DNA of 64,000 bases. It comes from Batillaria attramentaria. Lineage: Eukaryota; Mollusca; Gastropoda; Batillariidae. The position numbers and the translations under genes are program-made. The stretch covers positions 526,501 through 590,500 of the forward strand of contig JACVVK020000150.1 in assembly GCA_018292915.2 (NCBI GenBank). The letters run 5' to 3'. Of the stretch, positions 63,313 to 64,000 are shown piece after piece (positions within the stretch are counted from its first letter, which is position 1; each line of letters starts with the position of its first letter). The notes under the pieces are model-generated. The model did no database searches. It worked only from the letters and a program-made list of their open reading frames with translations, and had not been told where the DNA came from.

Positions 63313-64000
63313 GTGTCATGTATGCAGCCCGCGCGCACACGCCGGAACGCAAGCTCTCTGACATCAAGCATGCTGACATAAAGAAAGTACTGAAAACCCT
63401 TATCGTGCCTCTATGCACTTGCAAAAACCCAAACACATGAGGTCGTGTGAGCTCGCCTAGCTGGTTGACGTCACAACTTGTTGGCGTATGCGAGGTTCTA
63501 CATGGGTGAATGAATTCTTGTAATAAAGTCGTTCCCCTTTGACAGAGTTACTTCCCGCAGACCTGACTGACAGACGATTGCTTACTGGTATCGGAGAAGA
63601 GACCCTCTCTCTCTCTCTCTCGCCTTAGACGCGCGCTTGCGCGCGCACCCCCCCCTCCCCCTACACACACACACACACACACACACACATTATGCAAAGA
63701 CCTTGGAATCAGAAAGACGCGTCACTCCTGCCCTCGTAAGATTAGACTCCAGAGTGCAGTCCCTTTTCGGCGGGGCGTGAAAATGTGACTGCTTACACCC
63801 AGCGCCATTTTTAAAAATGGCGAATTTTTTTTTTAGAAAAGCAGAGACTTGTGTGTCATATGATTCGATTTGAAACGAAGTCTTGAATATCCGACCACTT
63901 TTCGTTTGGGCAAAATCTTTGCCAGCGGACAATTATTGTTGCGCTTTGATGGCACTGTTTACGTGGTAGACTGATCCAACAGGATGTGAGTAAACGGCAA
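63313..64000. other. Right edge, no gene recognised
   Basis: Holds (CT)n at 63604-63621, a C-run at 63648-63658 and (CA)n at 63662-63690. A minus-strand 80-codon frame (63690-63932) is not recognised. Confidence 0.5.

Overview
The window is nuclear DNA of an invertebrate animal, most likely a mollusc and perhaps a marine gastropod. The evidence is GT-AG introns, a gene spread over about 33 kb, dense (TG/CA)n and (GA)n microsatellites, several tRNA-derived SINEs, and nested DNA transposons and MITEs. The taxon is an inference; no rRNA or mitochondrial marker is present. Nothing bacterial (operon, CRISPR array) was seen.

One intact protein-coding gene can be assembled on the + strand. It has 14 coding exons between 2599 and 35509, and every exon-exon junction is phase-compatible. 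The predicted product is 595 residues: a signal peptide, a series of Cys-rich extracellular modules, a Ser/Thr/Lys-rich linker and a hydrophobic C-terminal tail. It resembles the invertebrate proteins of unknown function that carry the modules I recall as Pfam DUF7044-DUF7042-DUF7043-DUF7045. Intron 1 is about 22.2 kb and filled with transposable elements. Introns 2 to 13 are short and rich in microsatellites. Three exons have 3' splice sites built directly on (TG)n tracts, and intron 5 appears to use a GC donor. Candidate poly(A) signals lie near 39423 and 39440.

Intron 1 (2663-24883) holds several copies of a TIR element, called M1 here, in both orientations. One M1 copy (about 4045-10310) carries a SINE and a 4654-bp DNA transposon (4990-9643). 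That transposon has 16-bp inverted ends, a TTA target duplication and a decayed transposase with an XPG/FEN1-like acidic signature and a Cys-rich CXC tail, so it is Academ-like. Another M1 copy (16577-18405) carries a Harbinger-like MITE (17226-17833) at the same TTAA position. A canonical hammerhead ribozyme core lies in intron 2 at 25555-25588.

From 39.5 kb to the end I see no convincing gene. This part holds SINEs, a 49-bp satellite with two insertions (one a Penelope-like fragment with a hammerhead-like motif), a 1085-bp foldback element (45975-47059), 44-, 32- and 34-bp tandem arrays, a MITE with a satellite inside it (50662-51978), a near-perfect palindrome (56869-56978) and a strongly G+T-skewed block (61.9-63.2 kb). 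An unusual excess of the word TCAGT/ACTGA marks the gene's 5' region (about 900-3960) and appears to recur in 47-57 kb.
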